Shown here one piece after another: positions 23,003 through 34,583 of a stretch of DNA of 64,000 bases. The stretch's first letter is position 1; every line of letters starts with the position of its first letter. Both the position numbers and the translations under genes were made by a program. The notes under the pieces are model-generated. The model did no database searches. It was not told where the DNA came from and saw nothing but the letters and a program-made list of their open reading frames with translations. The DNA comes from Atopsyche davidsoni (taxonomy: Eukaryota; Arthropoda; Insecta; Trichoptera; Hydrobiosidae), in contig JAILWY010000026.1 in the NCBI GenBank assembly GCA_022113835.1, positions 6,909,001 to 6,973,000 of the forward strand. The letters run 5' to 3'.

Positions 23003-25202
23003 TAGGGTGTCCCTTAAAATTCAAGTTCAATATTTTTTTACGCATACCTTCTTAAAAGTTTAGTAATAACCCTATATTGTCTAGAAAAAAATATTAGTTC
23101 GATTTATAAACGGTAACCCGTGCCGACTTGCGATTTTAACTTGTCCATACAAGTTGCGTAAGTACTGCGCTGTGACTTGTAACTGCATGTTTTATTTGTC
23201 ATTTCATACGTGATTTTTGAGATTAGTAGTGCTCCATTGTTTAGTGCGTTAACATGTCGGTGGAATTACGGAGTGATAAACAAAATAATTTCCTTATCGG
23301 TTTGCCTAGATATCAAATAAATGGTGCAAAATTACCATCTAATCGACAAATTCCCTCGGTCCTATTTTACAATATTCGTGAGGTTAAACTGATTGTTAGT
23401 GAAAGTGCAAATCTTGTGATTAGGGAGTGCATCATATATTGGGAAAAAGCAAGAATTCCAACAAGGGCATATCCTAACTGCGTGAAGAAACTTGTTGATT
23501 TATATCATGTTTGGAGAGAGTTGCAAAAAAAATTGTAAGAAAACTCAGGTTACGTTCAAGAGCCGTGAGAACAATTTCAAAATTGATCTTGATAATTTGT
23601 TTGATATTGCACATGCTGATGCTTTTGAGAGAATGAAAATAGAGTAAGATAAATTATTTTTAATGAAACAGAGAGAGCCAGATCGACCAGGATGCTTAGG
23701 TGGTGTTGATAAAAAATTGTCGGAAAAAGAAGATAGATCTAAACAACGACGATTGGAAGAAGAGGAAAGGGTTGTAAGACAAAGATAACCACTAGCTGCT
23801 GAAACTAGAAAATCAAGGGCAGAAGCAATAAAATCTGACTTCTTTGGAAGTAATGTACCCGACGTAGTCACAGTCCATTGGGATGGAAAACTATTACCCG
23901 GGTTAGATGTACGAAGTTCTAAAGAAGAACGCTTGCCAGTTATTGCTTCGTTTGACGATAAGGAACAGCTTCTTGCAGTGCCAAAACTAGAACATTCTTC
24001 TGAAAAACATCAAGCTAAGGCTGTCTCAACAGCTCTCTTTGACTAGAACCTTCACGATAAAGTACAAATAATGTGCTGCGACACAACAGCTTTCAATACT
24101 GGCCGTTTCAATGGAGCTTGTGCTATTTTGGAGCAAACTTTAGGAAGAGAATTGCTGCTCGTCTGTCGTCATCATGTTTATGAATTGGTCCTAAAAGCTG
24201 TCTTTGAAAGCAAAATTAAGTAAATTACTAGTAGCCCAGATACTCCAATGTTTAAAAAGTTCAGAGAAAATTGGAAAAACATCGACGCTAGTAACATTGA
24301 ACCATCTCTTAATTTCGTAAAACAACGTGTTGCCGAGACAGACATCAAGCTTTTTTAATATTTTATAAGGCAGAATTAGACAAAGGTTATGTAAGAGATG
24401 ACTACCGCAAATTGGTCGAACTGTGCGTAATATTTTTGGGAGGAGACTCAGAGGAAAAATTAAAACTAAGCCCCCCCAAAGCCATGCATCAGGCACGCTG
24501 GATGGCGAGAGCGATCTATTCTTTAAAAATGTGTTTTCTTCAGTCACAATGCAGAATAACTGCGAAGGACAAAAAAACTACAAGATGTTTGCTTATGTTT
24601 GTAAAACACTGGATGATTTCGTATCGGAAAAGAGCAAACAATTTTTATCACGACTGCAGATCGACGACAGTTTTCTAAAGGAAGATGTATCTTCTTGGAA
24701 TAATAATAGTGCTTTTGTGGAAGCTAAAAGAAAAATAAGTTATTTGAGGGTTGTGAATGATACTGCTGAAAGGGCTGTTAAAATGATGCAAGATTTTAAC
24801 GGACTTATCACGGCTGAAGAAGAACAAAAACAGTTCTTGCTGCGCTGTGTCCAGGAACATAGAAAATTGTATCCGGACTGTAAAAAAACAACTCTATAAA
24901 AAAGTTACCCTGACTGATTGTTATTACTTTATGTTTTTGATTAAAGATTAATGTTCATTTAATTGATTTTTTACTATTATTCACTTAATTTATTGCATTT
25001 ATAATGATTTTATACCAGACCGAAATATCAAGACAAAACACGTTTTTTACTAAACTTTGAAGCTCGGTCGGCACTAGTTGCAATTTTTCTAGAAAGATGA
25101 AATTTTATATTTGAGTATATTATAGCATTAGTAAAAAATGTAGAGGGTATGCATTTCGAAATTTGAAAAAAAATTTTTTTTGGTCATATAAGGGACACCC
25201 TA
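23003..25202 (+). mobile_element. Decayed hAT-superfamily DNA transposon (2.2 kb)
   Basis: Flanked by a perfect 8-bp duplication CTATACAT (22995-23002 and 25203-25210). The termini are inverted: TAGGGTGTCCCTTA at 23003-23016 matches the reverse complement of 25189-25202 over 14 bp. Weaker inverted similarity continues inward, for example GCATACCTTCT on the left against GCATACCCTCT on the right, and GTGCCGAC on both sides. The 8-bp duplication and TAGGG terminus assign it to the hAT superfamily. It encloses one + strand transposase relic (23254-24899). Immobile on its own because the coding region is broken, though the intact ends could in principle be recognised by a transposase from elsewhere. 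Confidence 0.9.
23254..24899 (+). pseudogene. Broken hAT-family transposase
   Basis: Would catalyse excision and insertion of its own element. It starts at ATG 23254 (94 codons to a stop at 23536), then continues in a second frame from about 23540 to 24358, a third from about 24370, and a fourth from about 24575 to the stop at 24897-24899. Each shift lies at a homopolymer: A8 at 23525-23532, a T run near 24351-24356 and A7 at 24571-24577. In-frame stops in the second segment lie at 23645, 23786, 24044, 24221 and 24356. Recognisable family landmarks remain: CCDTTAFNTG with its acidic residue at 24080-24082, CRHHVYEL (24164 on), a typical hAT C-x2-H-type motif, and a C-terminal NDTAER segment (ER at 24768-24773) followed by EEQKQFLL. 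I recognise the family as widespread and uncharacterised in arthropods and cnidarians; this is from memory. Clearly a pseudogene. Confidence 0.85.
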
Positions 25203-25210
25203 CTATACAT

Positions 25211-26331
25211 ATTTTGTTTCTATAACTGGAAAAACTGGCAAAGTTTAGTCCGAGGGTTACAATAAATGTGTGTTTTAAATAAATAAAATAAAAATGTATC
25301 TCGCTTCCAGGAAACCACGTCACGCCCAGCGCAGTGGAAATTAGCGCAGCGAATCCTAGAAACGTTGTACAATGGAATTGTTTTTGTTTTGAAGTCTGCC
25401 ATTAGAGATTATTAATTGCCTTGTTGGCTCGCAAGCGAGAATGAACTGAGAGCGATTGGAGTTCAAAATTATAAAATGCTCAGATACTAAAAAAAAATCC
25501 ACATCATTTATCCCAACAGCAAACTTTAATTCTTTTTCGTATTTTTAATTCCGAGATGAAAAATCCTCCACATCCTGTTTAAAATTTAGCCGAAACGCTA
25601 CACTCGTTTGTCATCAATCCGGCCTAAATTGTAAAATATTCTAGAAAATTCGACTCGATGAGCTATTTTTCCACAGTAGATTTATCCAATGTCATTTGGG
25701 ATTTTCATCTCCGAGATTATTTGAGATATTTATCTCGATCGCATTCAACAATTTTGTAACATTTCAGTTAATATTCAAAAATTAATTTAACTGTATTTTT
25801 TATCCGAAAGAATTTCATTAATACATGTTGAATATAATATTCTTGTCGATAATTTCTTAAATTTAATGAAAGGCAATAATCTAATCATATATATTAAATT
25901 TTTATGCATATTTTCGGATTTGTTGTAATAATTTAATTAGATTCATGTCTATCATCGGATTTATTTTTCGCGTTCGGGCTGGTGTGCTTAATTAAAATAA
26001 TAATATTGACTCCGGTGTACATAATAATCATGGCCTATATTTTACAATTCAAAAGTGATTTTTAAACACAACTTAAGCGTGTCGGCTCTATTCAGGTATG
26101 ACAAAACATCCCATTGACCATTATTGAACACAAAGAGGGTAAAGCCACTTGAGTGAAGAGTTGTAGAGCATCACCTCATACATCTAATCTCTGCAATCCT
26201 CTTACTGAAATAAAAAATGGCAACGCGACGTTCCAATAGTAAGCCATCACAGTTATATATGCCTAAAGCAAATAAGAACTCAGACTGCAGAGTAGACTCT
26301 TGGTCGAAAGGTCCCCGTTTCAATTTAAGGT
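25211..26331. other. AT-rich spacer
   Basis: No gene or transposon end recognised. CAG followed by GTATG near 26095 lacks a convincing pyrimidine tract. Confidence 0.5.
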
Positions 26332-26335
26332 TTAA

Positions 26336-26560
26336 GGGCTTAGTCCATATAATCGAGATTTTTTGATCATTTTCTAGTCCGTTTTGCCAAAAATCCACTA
26401 TACCAATCGAAAAAATTTAAATGCAAAAAGTTTGATATTTTATTAGGAAGAAGGAATGTATCAAACTTTTTGCATTTAAATTTTTTCGATTGGTGCAGTG
26501 GATTTTTCTTAAAACGGACTAGAAAATTTAAAAAAAAACTCGATTATGTGGACTAGGCCC
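26336..26560. mobile_element. TTAA-flanked foldback MITE (225 bp)
   Basis: Arms of about 102 bp (26336-26437 and 26459-26560) are reverse complements with roughly nine in ten bases matching, separated by a 21-nt loop. Ends are GGGCTTAGTCC and GGGCCTAGTCC (reverse complement). TTAA occurs on both sides (26332-26335, 26561-26564), the target of piggyBac-type and Kolobok elements. TTAA is itself palindromic, so it may partly be terminus rather than duplication. No coding capacity. If transcribed, it would form a near-perfect long hairpin, a typical endo-siRNA source. Confidence 0.8.
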
Positions 26561-26564
26561 TTAA

Positions 26565-28399
26565 GACTCTTTGTAAATGTGTCGATATATATATATTTTT
26601 ATAAAAAGACAAATTATATTTTCTGTAGGAGTTCGTTTGAGAATGAGTTAAAAACCATGTTTAAATAATTATATTAATGGCTGAAGAGTCGGTACACAAC
26701 TACTAATATTTCATTCACAGACTATATACTTTATTGTTATATATTTACAACTCGACTATAATAATAAAAAAATCAGACTTTATATCCCAAAGAAGCGAAT
26801 AGAAAACCATTATTAAAATATTTTATTGTTGAGGTCTAATCTGTTGCTTGATTTACAATTTAACTTATAGCCAGACCTCTTGACGTTTGGGCGTTATGTT
26901 TTACAACTTATGAATAAAATTACAATAACCCGGCGAGCGCGCTGGTCCCAGTGGCCTCCCGAGCGATCCCGAGTCCTCGAGGAGACCTCCAGACGACATT
27001 GCGAGGACGAAGAGCTAAATCCACTCTCTGGATGCTGCGATATCTTGCAGAGCAATCGTAAAGCATCGATCAAAATTATACCCAGCCAGCACTCGCTACT
27101 GAAAAAATGTTCACAGGTCCCCGCGAATAGTATCGGTACCTGGTGTGGGTAGACGCGAAATTGAATATCATTTGTCATTCAGTCTGTTAGTTGGTCTTTT
27201 TTTCTTGCTGAAATTCATCATCTTATAATGTTCACTGATGGTCAAACATAGTCGATTGACCAATGTTACCGAATAATTATAAATTTATTATTGTAAAAAA
27301 AAAATCCGAATGAACACATAAATAAATTAATATTTTTTTTGTAAGGCATTTTGAAATTTTGTTTTTAGACCATATCTCATACTTTCCAGTTTGTTCTTGC
27401 GTTAAAGCGTGCATATTTGTTATGTTGTCTAAAATTATCAGCGAGGCGTGCAAGATTTCGGTGCGGCCTATGTAACATTTTCGTTTTCTGCTTTCTCGAT
27501 CTCTATTTCGCGAAAAATATGAACCTTGTTCTTTTGAGCACAACACCAAAAACATATATTTTAAGATATTACCGTTTACTTTGATTTATTTAATTGATTA
27601 ATAGACATAATAGTTATTTATAAATCATCCGTACAATCTCTGCTAACACGTTTACGATTGACATGCGCACGTGAAAAATAATCAATTTCCTGCTTTTATG
27701 TCTACAAAGAACTTAAACGGCAAACACAAATCTATTTTCAAGGAAAATCCCTGGCACTGACGGACTCTGCAATAAATGTCGAATTACCAAGGCACATCAA
27801 GTGGCAAGCGTTACATCATCGGGGGTCACCAGGACCCGCGGGCGGGGGGCGGCCGCTCCTCTTCCGTAATGAGCCTTTAGCCCAATTTCAAAAACTCCGC
27901 TCATGATCGGAATTAACACTGGTCGGTGCCAGCGACAGCGTGACGAAGTGACGGAGTGTGAATTATTGCGCTGAATTCTAGGCCATCGCGATCTATTAGA
28001 CTACACGGAGACCTGCAACCCTGTCTGTGTTTTTTGTATGAAACTTTAGTTAATATAATTAAACCGCTCCGTTGAAACTCCGTTAGAAATCCGGATGACC
28101 TACGCACCCCAAAATGCTGCGAGATTTCATTTTCAAGTAATGTATTTTCGTAACATGCTTTTTTTTACACATCGTACATTATTGAGAAGTTTCTCCAAAA
28201 CGGTATACACAATTTTAACATAATCTTTATATAAAACAAAACCATTTATCGGTAACGTGATAAATAATAATACAAGCAATAAAATCTTAACTTAGAGTTC
28301 GAGTGGTCGCAAAGATCTTTATTTTTTTCGTTTTATATTTTTTACCAAAATTGTTGTGAAATTCGATATTTTTGACAGAAAGTACTTGATGGAATTCCA
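26565..28399. other. Spacer with GC patches at 26930-27150 and 27810-27880
   Basis: Open frames of about 90 codons on both strands across 26880-27178 overlap each other and show no family resemblance. The second patch is CG-rich with GCGGGCGGGGGGC. Candidate regulatory islands; the rest is AT-rich and featureless. Confidence 0.4.
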
Positions 28400-28507
28400 T
28401 TTTAATATTTTAAATAAGTAAAATGAAAGGTTGGCGAAACCGGTCACCAATAAAAATCTGTATGTGGAAAAATCACGCAAGTATTTTACTTATTTAAAAT
28501 ATAAAAA
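28400..28507. repeat. Foldback with 25-bp arms and 58-bp loop
   Basis: 28400-28424 and 28483-28507 are reverse complements with one mismatch. The arms are pure AT except for one G (left) or C (right). The loop contains TTGGCGAAACCGGTCACC. Size is compatible with a small MITE or a precursor-like hairpin, but no target duplication is evident. Confidence 0.65.
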
Positions 28508-28920
28508 TTGTTCTATCTAATTGTTTGTTTGTTATAGTAATTGATTGTCACAATCTTTCAATATATTTTTTCCTTATTTCCTTATCCATAACAGAAAATC
28601 GCAGCTGACACGAAAACATATTTTTTTTAATATCGTTTATAAATGAAATCATAATTGTACTCGTGTAAATCAAATATGTGTATAGAGTGATTCGAACTTT
28701 CAAAAAAAAAAAAATCTTGCGACATCATTGCGGTTAACATTCGTTAATTTGATTTAATTATTTTGATCTCAGAATTGATAAAAAATACTCGAAAAAGTTG
28801 TGTTATTTCAAAAAGTCAATCTCATTATTAAAATCGCGCTGGTGCTTTGCTTGTTTTCAAAAGTAAAGCGATTTTCCAAAAGCGTTCAATTTGCCATCTT
28901 ATAAATAAATATTCACGACG
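28508..28920. other. AT-rich spacer
   Basis: Nothing recognised. Confidence 0.5.
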
Positions 28921-29420
28921 GAACGCAATCGCCCCCCCCGACCGGCAGACAATGGCCCGGCCGTACCTGCTCCAGCGCCGGTGTTCATGAACCGGAGATT
29001 GTTAATCTGCTGCAGTTGCTGGACGTCAGGCGGCGACCCTGGCCGGCCGGTGCAGCCTTGGGGGTATCTCGGCCAATCTCCTCCCGTGGTTAATGGACCA
29101 TTGTTGCGTGGCGCGGTCAAGATCTCGCCGCCGCGCTCCGGCGTCCGCGAGCCTCGCCGTCCACGCGCTAACGTGTCTCAGGAGAGCGTGAATGCACTAT
29201 CGTCATTTAGAAATATTGCTCGCATGACCCTGTATTCACAATTGTGATATCTCAATCAAGAGTCAACGTCCAAATCACGATAATTTTCCGTCAATCACCC
29301 TTCGCCCCAACCCCGGCATCCGCGCCCGGCTGGCCTTGCAGAGCCCAGACCCTCGTTGGGGACGGATGCAAGTCTGCCGGAGACGAGCCGCAGGATGAAT
29401 AAACACCGTGCTCTATTGTT
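28921..29420. promoter_or_regulatory. GC-rich island pair
   Basis: Two GC-rich blocks (28925-29180 and 29290-29400) separated by mixed sequence. Long open frames on both strands (88 and 73 codons) overlap and lack domain resemblance. A candidate promoter or enhancer; neither TATA nor a clear initiator was identified. Confidence 0.3.
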
Positions 29421-30060
29421 CATGCAACAGAAGCTACAACATCAGCATATAACCAACCACACAAAAAAATACTGCAGAGACTCTATAGTGCAATTTACTA
29501 TACGCGCATAATCTTCTTACAAGCAGGTCTGCAATGAATATTCATGTTTACGTAACTTACTTTGTTTGTTCATTTATTTTCACGTTCATTTTTTTTTTTA
29601 ATTTTTTGAATGTAATAAGCTGAAAGTAAAGATATTTTTATTAATAATTTATTTAATTTATACAAATATTACGAATTGTACGTTTCTGTGGTAAATTTTT
29701 AAGAAATATGATTAATTTACAAAATTCTACTCTATATTTATATTTATTGCAATTTTACATTCCAATCATGCAAGTATAATTTTCAAAAACTGATTTTTTA
29801 ATATATATTGACGGTTAAATAAATATGATTTAAAAACATTGACTTTTAAGCTGCTGAGCACTTAGACAACATGCCTGGGTATTTTCACAATTCGTCACAT
29901 TGTTTAAATGCTTGATTGTCACTCTCTCTTTTCACTTGGCGGAGATTATTGCTTAGCATATTTCAAATTTCAAAAGAACTCGCCGTCTCGAGCTGTTAAG
30001 CGTTCAGAATTTTAAAATAAAATTAAAGCGGCAAAAAAAAAACCAGATTGAAATATATTA
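29421..30060. other. AT-rich spacer
   Basis: Nothing recognised. Confidence 0.5.
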
Positions 30061-30360
30061 TATGGAGCGTCAGCACGAAGCATCATACTTCAGCGTTATT
30101 TTATTAAATTTAGATTTATTACACTGTAGCGAGGAAAATAAAAATCGCTCGGGGAATTCAATTGTGCCGAGAGCCGGTATCGATCGGGCTGGTCGCTCGT
30201 GGCGAGGATCCCGAGATGACAGTTATTATGGAGCTGTCCCCGGGACCTGCTGACGTCACGACTTGATCCCGGGGCAATCCGTTTTCCTCCATCACGCTCT
30301 CCCGCTGCAGCCAGGCACTGCGGTGCAGCCGAGAGATCCATCTCGTTGTTTACTTGCAAA
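30061..30360. promoter_or_regulatory. GC island with CRE palindrome
   Basis: Contains TGACGTCA at 30251-30258, ATCGAT palindromes near 30179, and CCCGGG strings on each side (30239-30244, 30269-30274). Overlapping open frames on both strands look non-genic. Candidate enhancer. Confidence 0.3.
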
Positions 30361-32670
30361 TTAAATAGGATAAAAGCCTGCCTGTAGAAACATCGCCTAC
30401 TTTGTCTCTAATATTCAGCTTTCACCGAAACGTTGTATATATAATAATTATATTTGAACATCGTCTAAATTTGTACGAATGTAACGCATACCAATTCATT
30501 TAATTGGATATTTTTTTATGATTATTATATTTTATCACATTATTTTGCATTAAAAATTAGGATTTTTATTTTAATAAACAAATAAAAAATCATAAAAAAC
30601 ATATTGTACACTTAAATTTTTTTAAAATCACTAATTTTTTTTTAAGGTTAGATAACAACGTTATAAACTTTTTGTGTAATATATTATCTTTATCCATGGT
30701 TGTAAATTAACTAAAAAGCGCTGTCATACAACATAGTTTTATTCGTCTTGTGTAAACCAGATAGAGGCGGACAGGGTGGTATGTAAATATCTTCCATATC
30801 ATTGTATTCTGTCAAAGCTGTATATTCCATCTCCTCTACAAATAAAAAAAAATTGTTTCTGTATCTTATCTATGAATTTTTTTATTTTTTTATCTACCAA
30901 GAAAAACATGACATTATTATTACTTCTCATTTTGTCGAAATTATAATATATTCTTAAAATATATTCCTATAATCTTAAAAATTCAAAAGAAACAAACAAT
31001 ATTAAGGGAATCCCTAAAAACCTCGCTTGTCTTACTAAAATAATATATCATTAAGTTAATACCCAATCAAATAAGCTGATATATTATTAAAACAATTTTT
31101 AAATTACAATTTTGCAATTTTTCATGGAGCCGAGCATATTTTTCACACCTTGTAGCTTATTAAATATTATTTTGCTTGTAGTAACTGTACACATTATTCT
31201 ATGACTGATTTCAATACGGGAACTGAGTGTGCCACTGTGCCACAATTACTTTTATTTCAAATAGAAATAAACATTCAAAACAGATATGAAATGTAAATTC
31301 ACATGCAAGTCCTATTTATTCGTTTCAACATTAATAAATGCAACAATTGATACATCCCATTACGATCATTTAAAGAAGAAAACTCTATCTGCTACGGCTG
31401 GTGTAACTAAGTCAATTTAATTTTCATTTTTTATTTATTTTAACCTTACTAATAAGTATCTCACTAAAATTTGTTGATGTTTAGTTTATATTATTACTAA
31501 TTTTATCAGTAATCTATATTATGATTACAAGGGACTTTTGAACTCGTCCAGTTTAATATTCCAGGCATTGGTATGCATTATGTCATGATTCTCGTCCATC
31601 AGCCTTCGTCTTGCCTGTTTATTATCCGGATCCGAGGCGAAGATCGATATCTTTCAATTTCATAATATGTAGGCGCGCACTTGCGGTCCCCGCCGGGGTC
31701 GCAGGCCAGTGGTCGGCGACCCTGGCGGCTGCAGCGCCGGTGATGCAACCCAGCGAAGATATACCGCTAGCAGTAATTTAAATCAGCGTACTCTGCACCT
31801 TCCACTTATGCTTATATTATCAAAATATTAAAAGTCTTGATTTTAAAATAGTACATTTTTTTTTGAATCTGTCATTACACCTCAATATAAGAACCTAACG
31901 ATATGATATTCAATCAAACAAATCCTTGAAGTTTCTATACCATATCCTTGGAAAAGTATATTTCAATCGACAGAATTATATTTTATTTTTAAATTTTTAA
32001 TTTCTAAAAGCATGAAACGAGTAAAAGTGCATTGATAATTAAAACTAATGAATGTTATTTTTTTTGTGCATATTTTAATGTCATCCCGGTATTTTTCTCA
32101 AGTGCATCTCGCACAGCTGCATTATAACTGGATGTAATTTTGTGAAAGGGTTTTTTTTTTTGGGTTGAGGTCAACGTGTTGATAAAAAAGTATCATTGTT
32201 CATGCTTAATTAAAAAGAGCTTCTTTTTGAAAAAACAACTCTAAAAACGATAACGAGCTCTACCGAACAGTTTTTTTTTTGTTATTTATCATTTAATTTT
32301 ATCTGACATAATTTTCAAAAAGTCATTTTTGTAAATTATTTTTTATTATCTGGCAATCCTCCATTTCGTGTTTTCACCTACCAATGCGTTTTTTTTATAA
32401 TCAAAGTGATGAACGAAGTTCTGAATGGCTAGTAAAGATCTAACAAACTTTAAAAAAAAAAAAAATGAGAATCGTCTGTTATATTTGATTTTAATCAATA
32501 GGTTTCAAAGCGTCCTCCATTTTTCACAATATTAATTTTAAATTATCAAATGTGAAAAGTCAAGATTAAAAGGTTCTCAGCCTAAGTCAAGTTAAAAGCG
32601 ATCAAATACTTTTTTTTGCTTTCATTGGTTATTCACATTACTAAGTCATCTTCAGTTGGGCCTGGCTAGC
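30361..32670. other. Long AT-rich spacer with GC patch at 31675-31765
   Basis: The patch contains CAGTGGTCGGCGACCC (31711 on), reminiscent of another hAT terminus class, but no partner end was found. The rest is AT-rich with poly-T tracts. Confidence 0.45.
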
Positions 32671-32674
32671 GCAG

Positions 32675-32719
32675 GTAACCCATTTTTCTTGTCTTTATCT
32701 TCTAAACTTCCAGGTAAGA
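32675..32719 (+). other. Zero-nucleotide recursive-splice (ratchet) site
   Basis: A long pyrimidine-rich tract (about 32682-32711, TTTTTCTTGTCTTTATCTTC then TAAACTT) ends in CCAG at 32713 and is followed directly by GTAAGA (32714-32719). TCTAAAC could serve as a near branch point. No second donor of similar quality follows within about 300 bases, so this looks like a pure ratchet point rather than a cassette exon. Splicing to it would recreate a 5' splice site at the exon junction. Same strand as the sites at 17165 and 34526. Motif evidence only. Confidence 0.6.
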
Positions 32720-34485
32720 TTTATAACGCGTTATTTTATGACTAAAAACGTGTCATAAAAATACTATAAACGCCATGTCTGTTTGTATTAACAGCATAAC
32801 ACTCATATTTGTGAAACATACCCGATTATAAGTTTGATAAGTACAGAGTGTTATCAAATCTTCTGGAAATTAATCTTGGTTATTATTTGCGATTGATTGG
32901 TGATTAATTATATAAATAATCAGTGTAATGTTTCTTCTAATAACGAAACCATCAATAACCGGACACAGACTTGAGTAATTAACGTATGCCTTTATTTCCA
33001 ACAAATGAGCACCATTTTATAAAAGTGCTAGTGCGATTGATCTTTTTAGACGAATAAGTTTGGACTGTTTGCAAAATTAAATAGGACACTGTCACGATCT
33101 TCGTCCATGGCATCGCTTTTGCATTTTTCGCGTGCTCGGGGCTCCATTTTTTCCTCGCAGATATCCAACGAACGCGCTACGAATGCCTTCAATTTAATTT
33201 TATTTCTCTTGTGTCTGCAGAACCAATATCTTCTGTGACATTGACATCTCAATTTCTATACTTCAATTCAACGTATATTGCTCTTCGCACGTTGCCTTCT
33301 TAGTCTGTCGAATATTTTTAAAATGAAAAAATCTCAGCTTTCGTATATATTCCAAACAATTTATAAAAGCTTCAAATTCCTTAAGCAGGAATTTTATAAC
33401 ATTTTTTAATAAATTGAAAAAAACGAAAACACATTGATTAATAAATACTTTTGTATAAATAAAAATCACTTGTTGCAAACATTCATGATATTTACTTGGT
33501 TAAAACAGTTTGTATTGGTATTTCAGATATAACAATAATCATATGAATTTAAAAGCACATGACCCTATTTAATTAGATCAAAGGAAGTCGAAAATGTATT
33601 TATTTATCGCTGTTCTAATTTCTATGTACTATATTATTGAAATTTATAAAGGCATTCACGACGTTTGCTGAAAGTTCAACGGAATATTTAAAAAATATTA
33701 TTTATTTTAGAACACATTTTTAAGTGAAATACGTGACAGTACATCGGGTATTTTAGTCTGCCAGCTAACAACTACTCGCACAATACGTTTGCTTAAAATA
33801 ACACGATGTCAATTTAAATTACTTTTGAGAATGATAAATGCGTTACTTTCCGACTGCAACTCTATTTTGGAACGTTTAATTTCCAAAAAAACATGACACC
33901 TTGACATGTTATTTAAAACAAAGAGAAATTTTATACCCGCAAGACATAAGACTTTGACTCCTTTTGTGTTGCCATCGCGTAAATATACTGTTTTCCCTAG
34001 CCGAGGGAATTTGGATGCGTTACTGTGTGGTTGTTTCTTCGTGTTATTTTCTGCATATTTCACTGGAAACGGTGGTGGCTTTTGGGTCCCCGCCAGGCGG
34101 CGGGTTGTTTGGTTTTTCTACAGCCAAATTCGCAAGTACCGGTACGATCATAAATTAAAACAAATATTTTTAAAGCTCTCCTGAACTTCGGCTAATGGCC
34201 GACCTTTATGCGGGCGCACCTCAGACTTTACCTCGACTCAGCTGAAGAAGTTACGGTTAAATGTACTAACTTCATGAACTACAATTAATATTTCTTTTGT
34301 ATACTTCATATATCGATGCTATTACAGCCTAACTAATTCACAAAAAAGAAAAATATAATAACATTAGATCATCTTATCCAAACTTCATAAAAAATCATTT
34401 TCATAATTTCAAATTTAAAATTATGTCTATTAAAATAATGTTTCTTTGTGCCATAAATATGTAAACTTAATTCAAATACTTCTAA
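32720..34485. other. AT-rich spacer
   Basis: Mixed patches at 33100-33240 and 34070-34240. Open frames here are short and overlap on both strands. No gene is supported. Confidence 0.45.
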
Positions 34486-34526
34486 GATGTCTCCGTTAAT
34501 TTGCTTTTTTTTCTCTTACTTTGCAG

Positions 34527-34577
34527 GTAAATTCTTCATCAATGATTTTCTAGAATACATCAGTTATGCTTCATGGG
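34527..34577 (+). CDS. Candidate 51-bp microexon with donor-like first bases
   Basis: A strong tract (TTTTTTTTCTCTTACTTTGCAG) ends at 34526 and a perfect donor GTAAGT begins at 34578. The 51 bases between are open in one frame only: GT completes a codon, 16 codons follow (KFFINDFLEYISYASW), then a single G. Entry and exit phases are equal, so inclusion or skipping keeps the frame. If the upstream exon ends in G, the split codon is Gly at both edges. The exon starts GTAAAT, so joining it upstream re-creates a weak 5' splice site and permits re-splicing. Fly Ubx microexons mI and mII share the same length, phase, leading Lys, split Gly and re-splicing behaviour (from memory). The peptide itself is not one I recognise, so no gene symbol is given. 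Confidence 0.5.
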
Positions 34578-34583
34578 GTAAGT

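Noticed and set aside
24191..24547. 118-codon minus-strand open frame inside the hAT element
   Set aside because: Antisense shadow of the transposase relic, whose conserved motifs are on the + strand.
31700..31740. CAGTGGTCGGCGACCC, similar to a hAT terminus
   Set aside because: No inverted partner or target duplication could be found around it, and the surrounding patch is GC-rich enough to give such strings.
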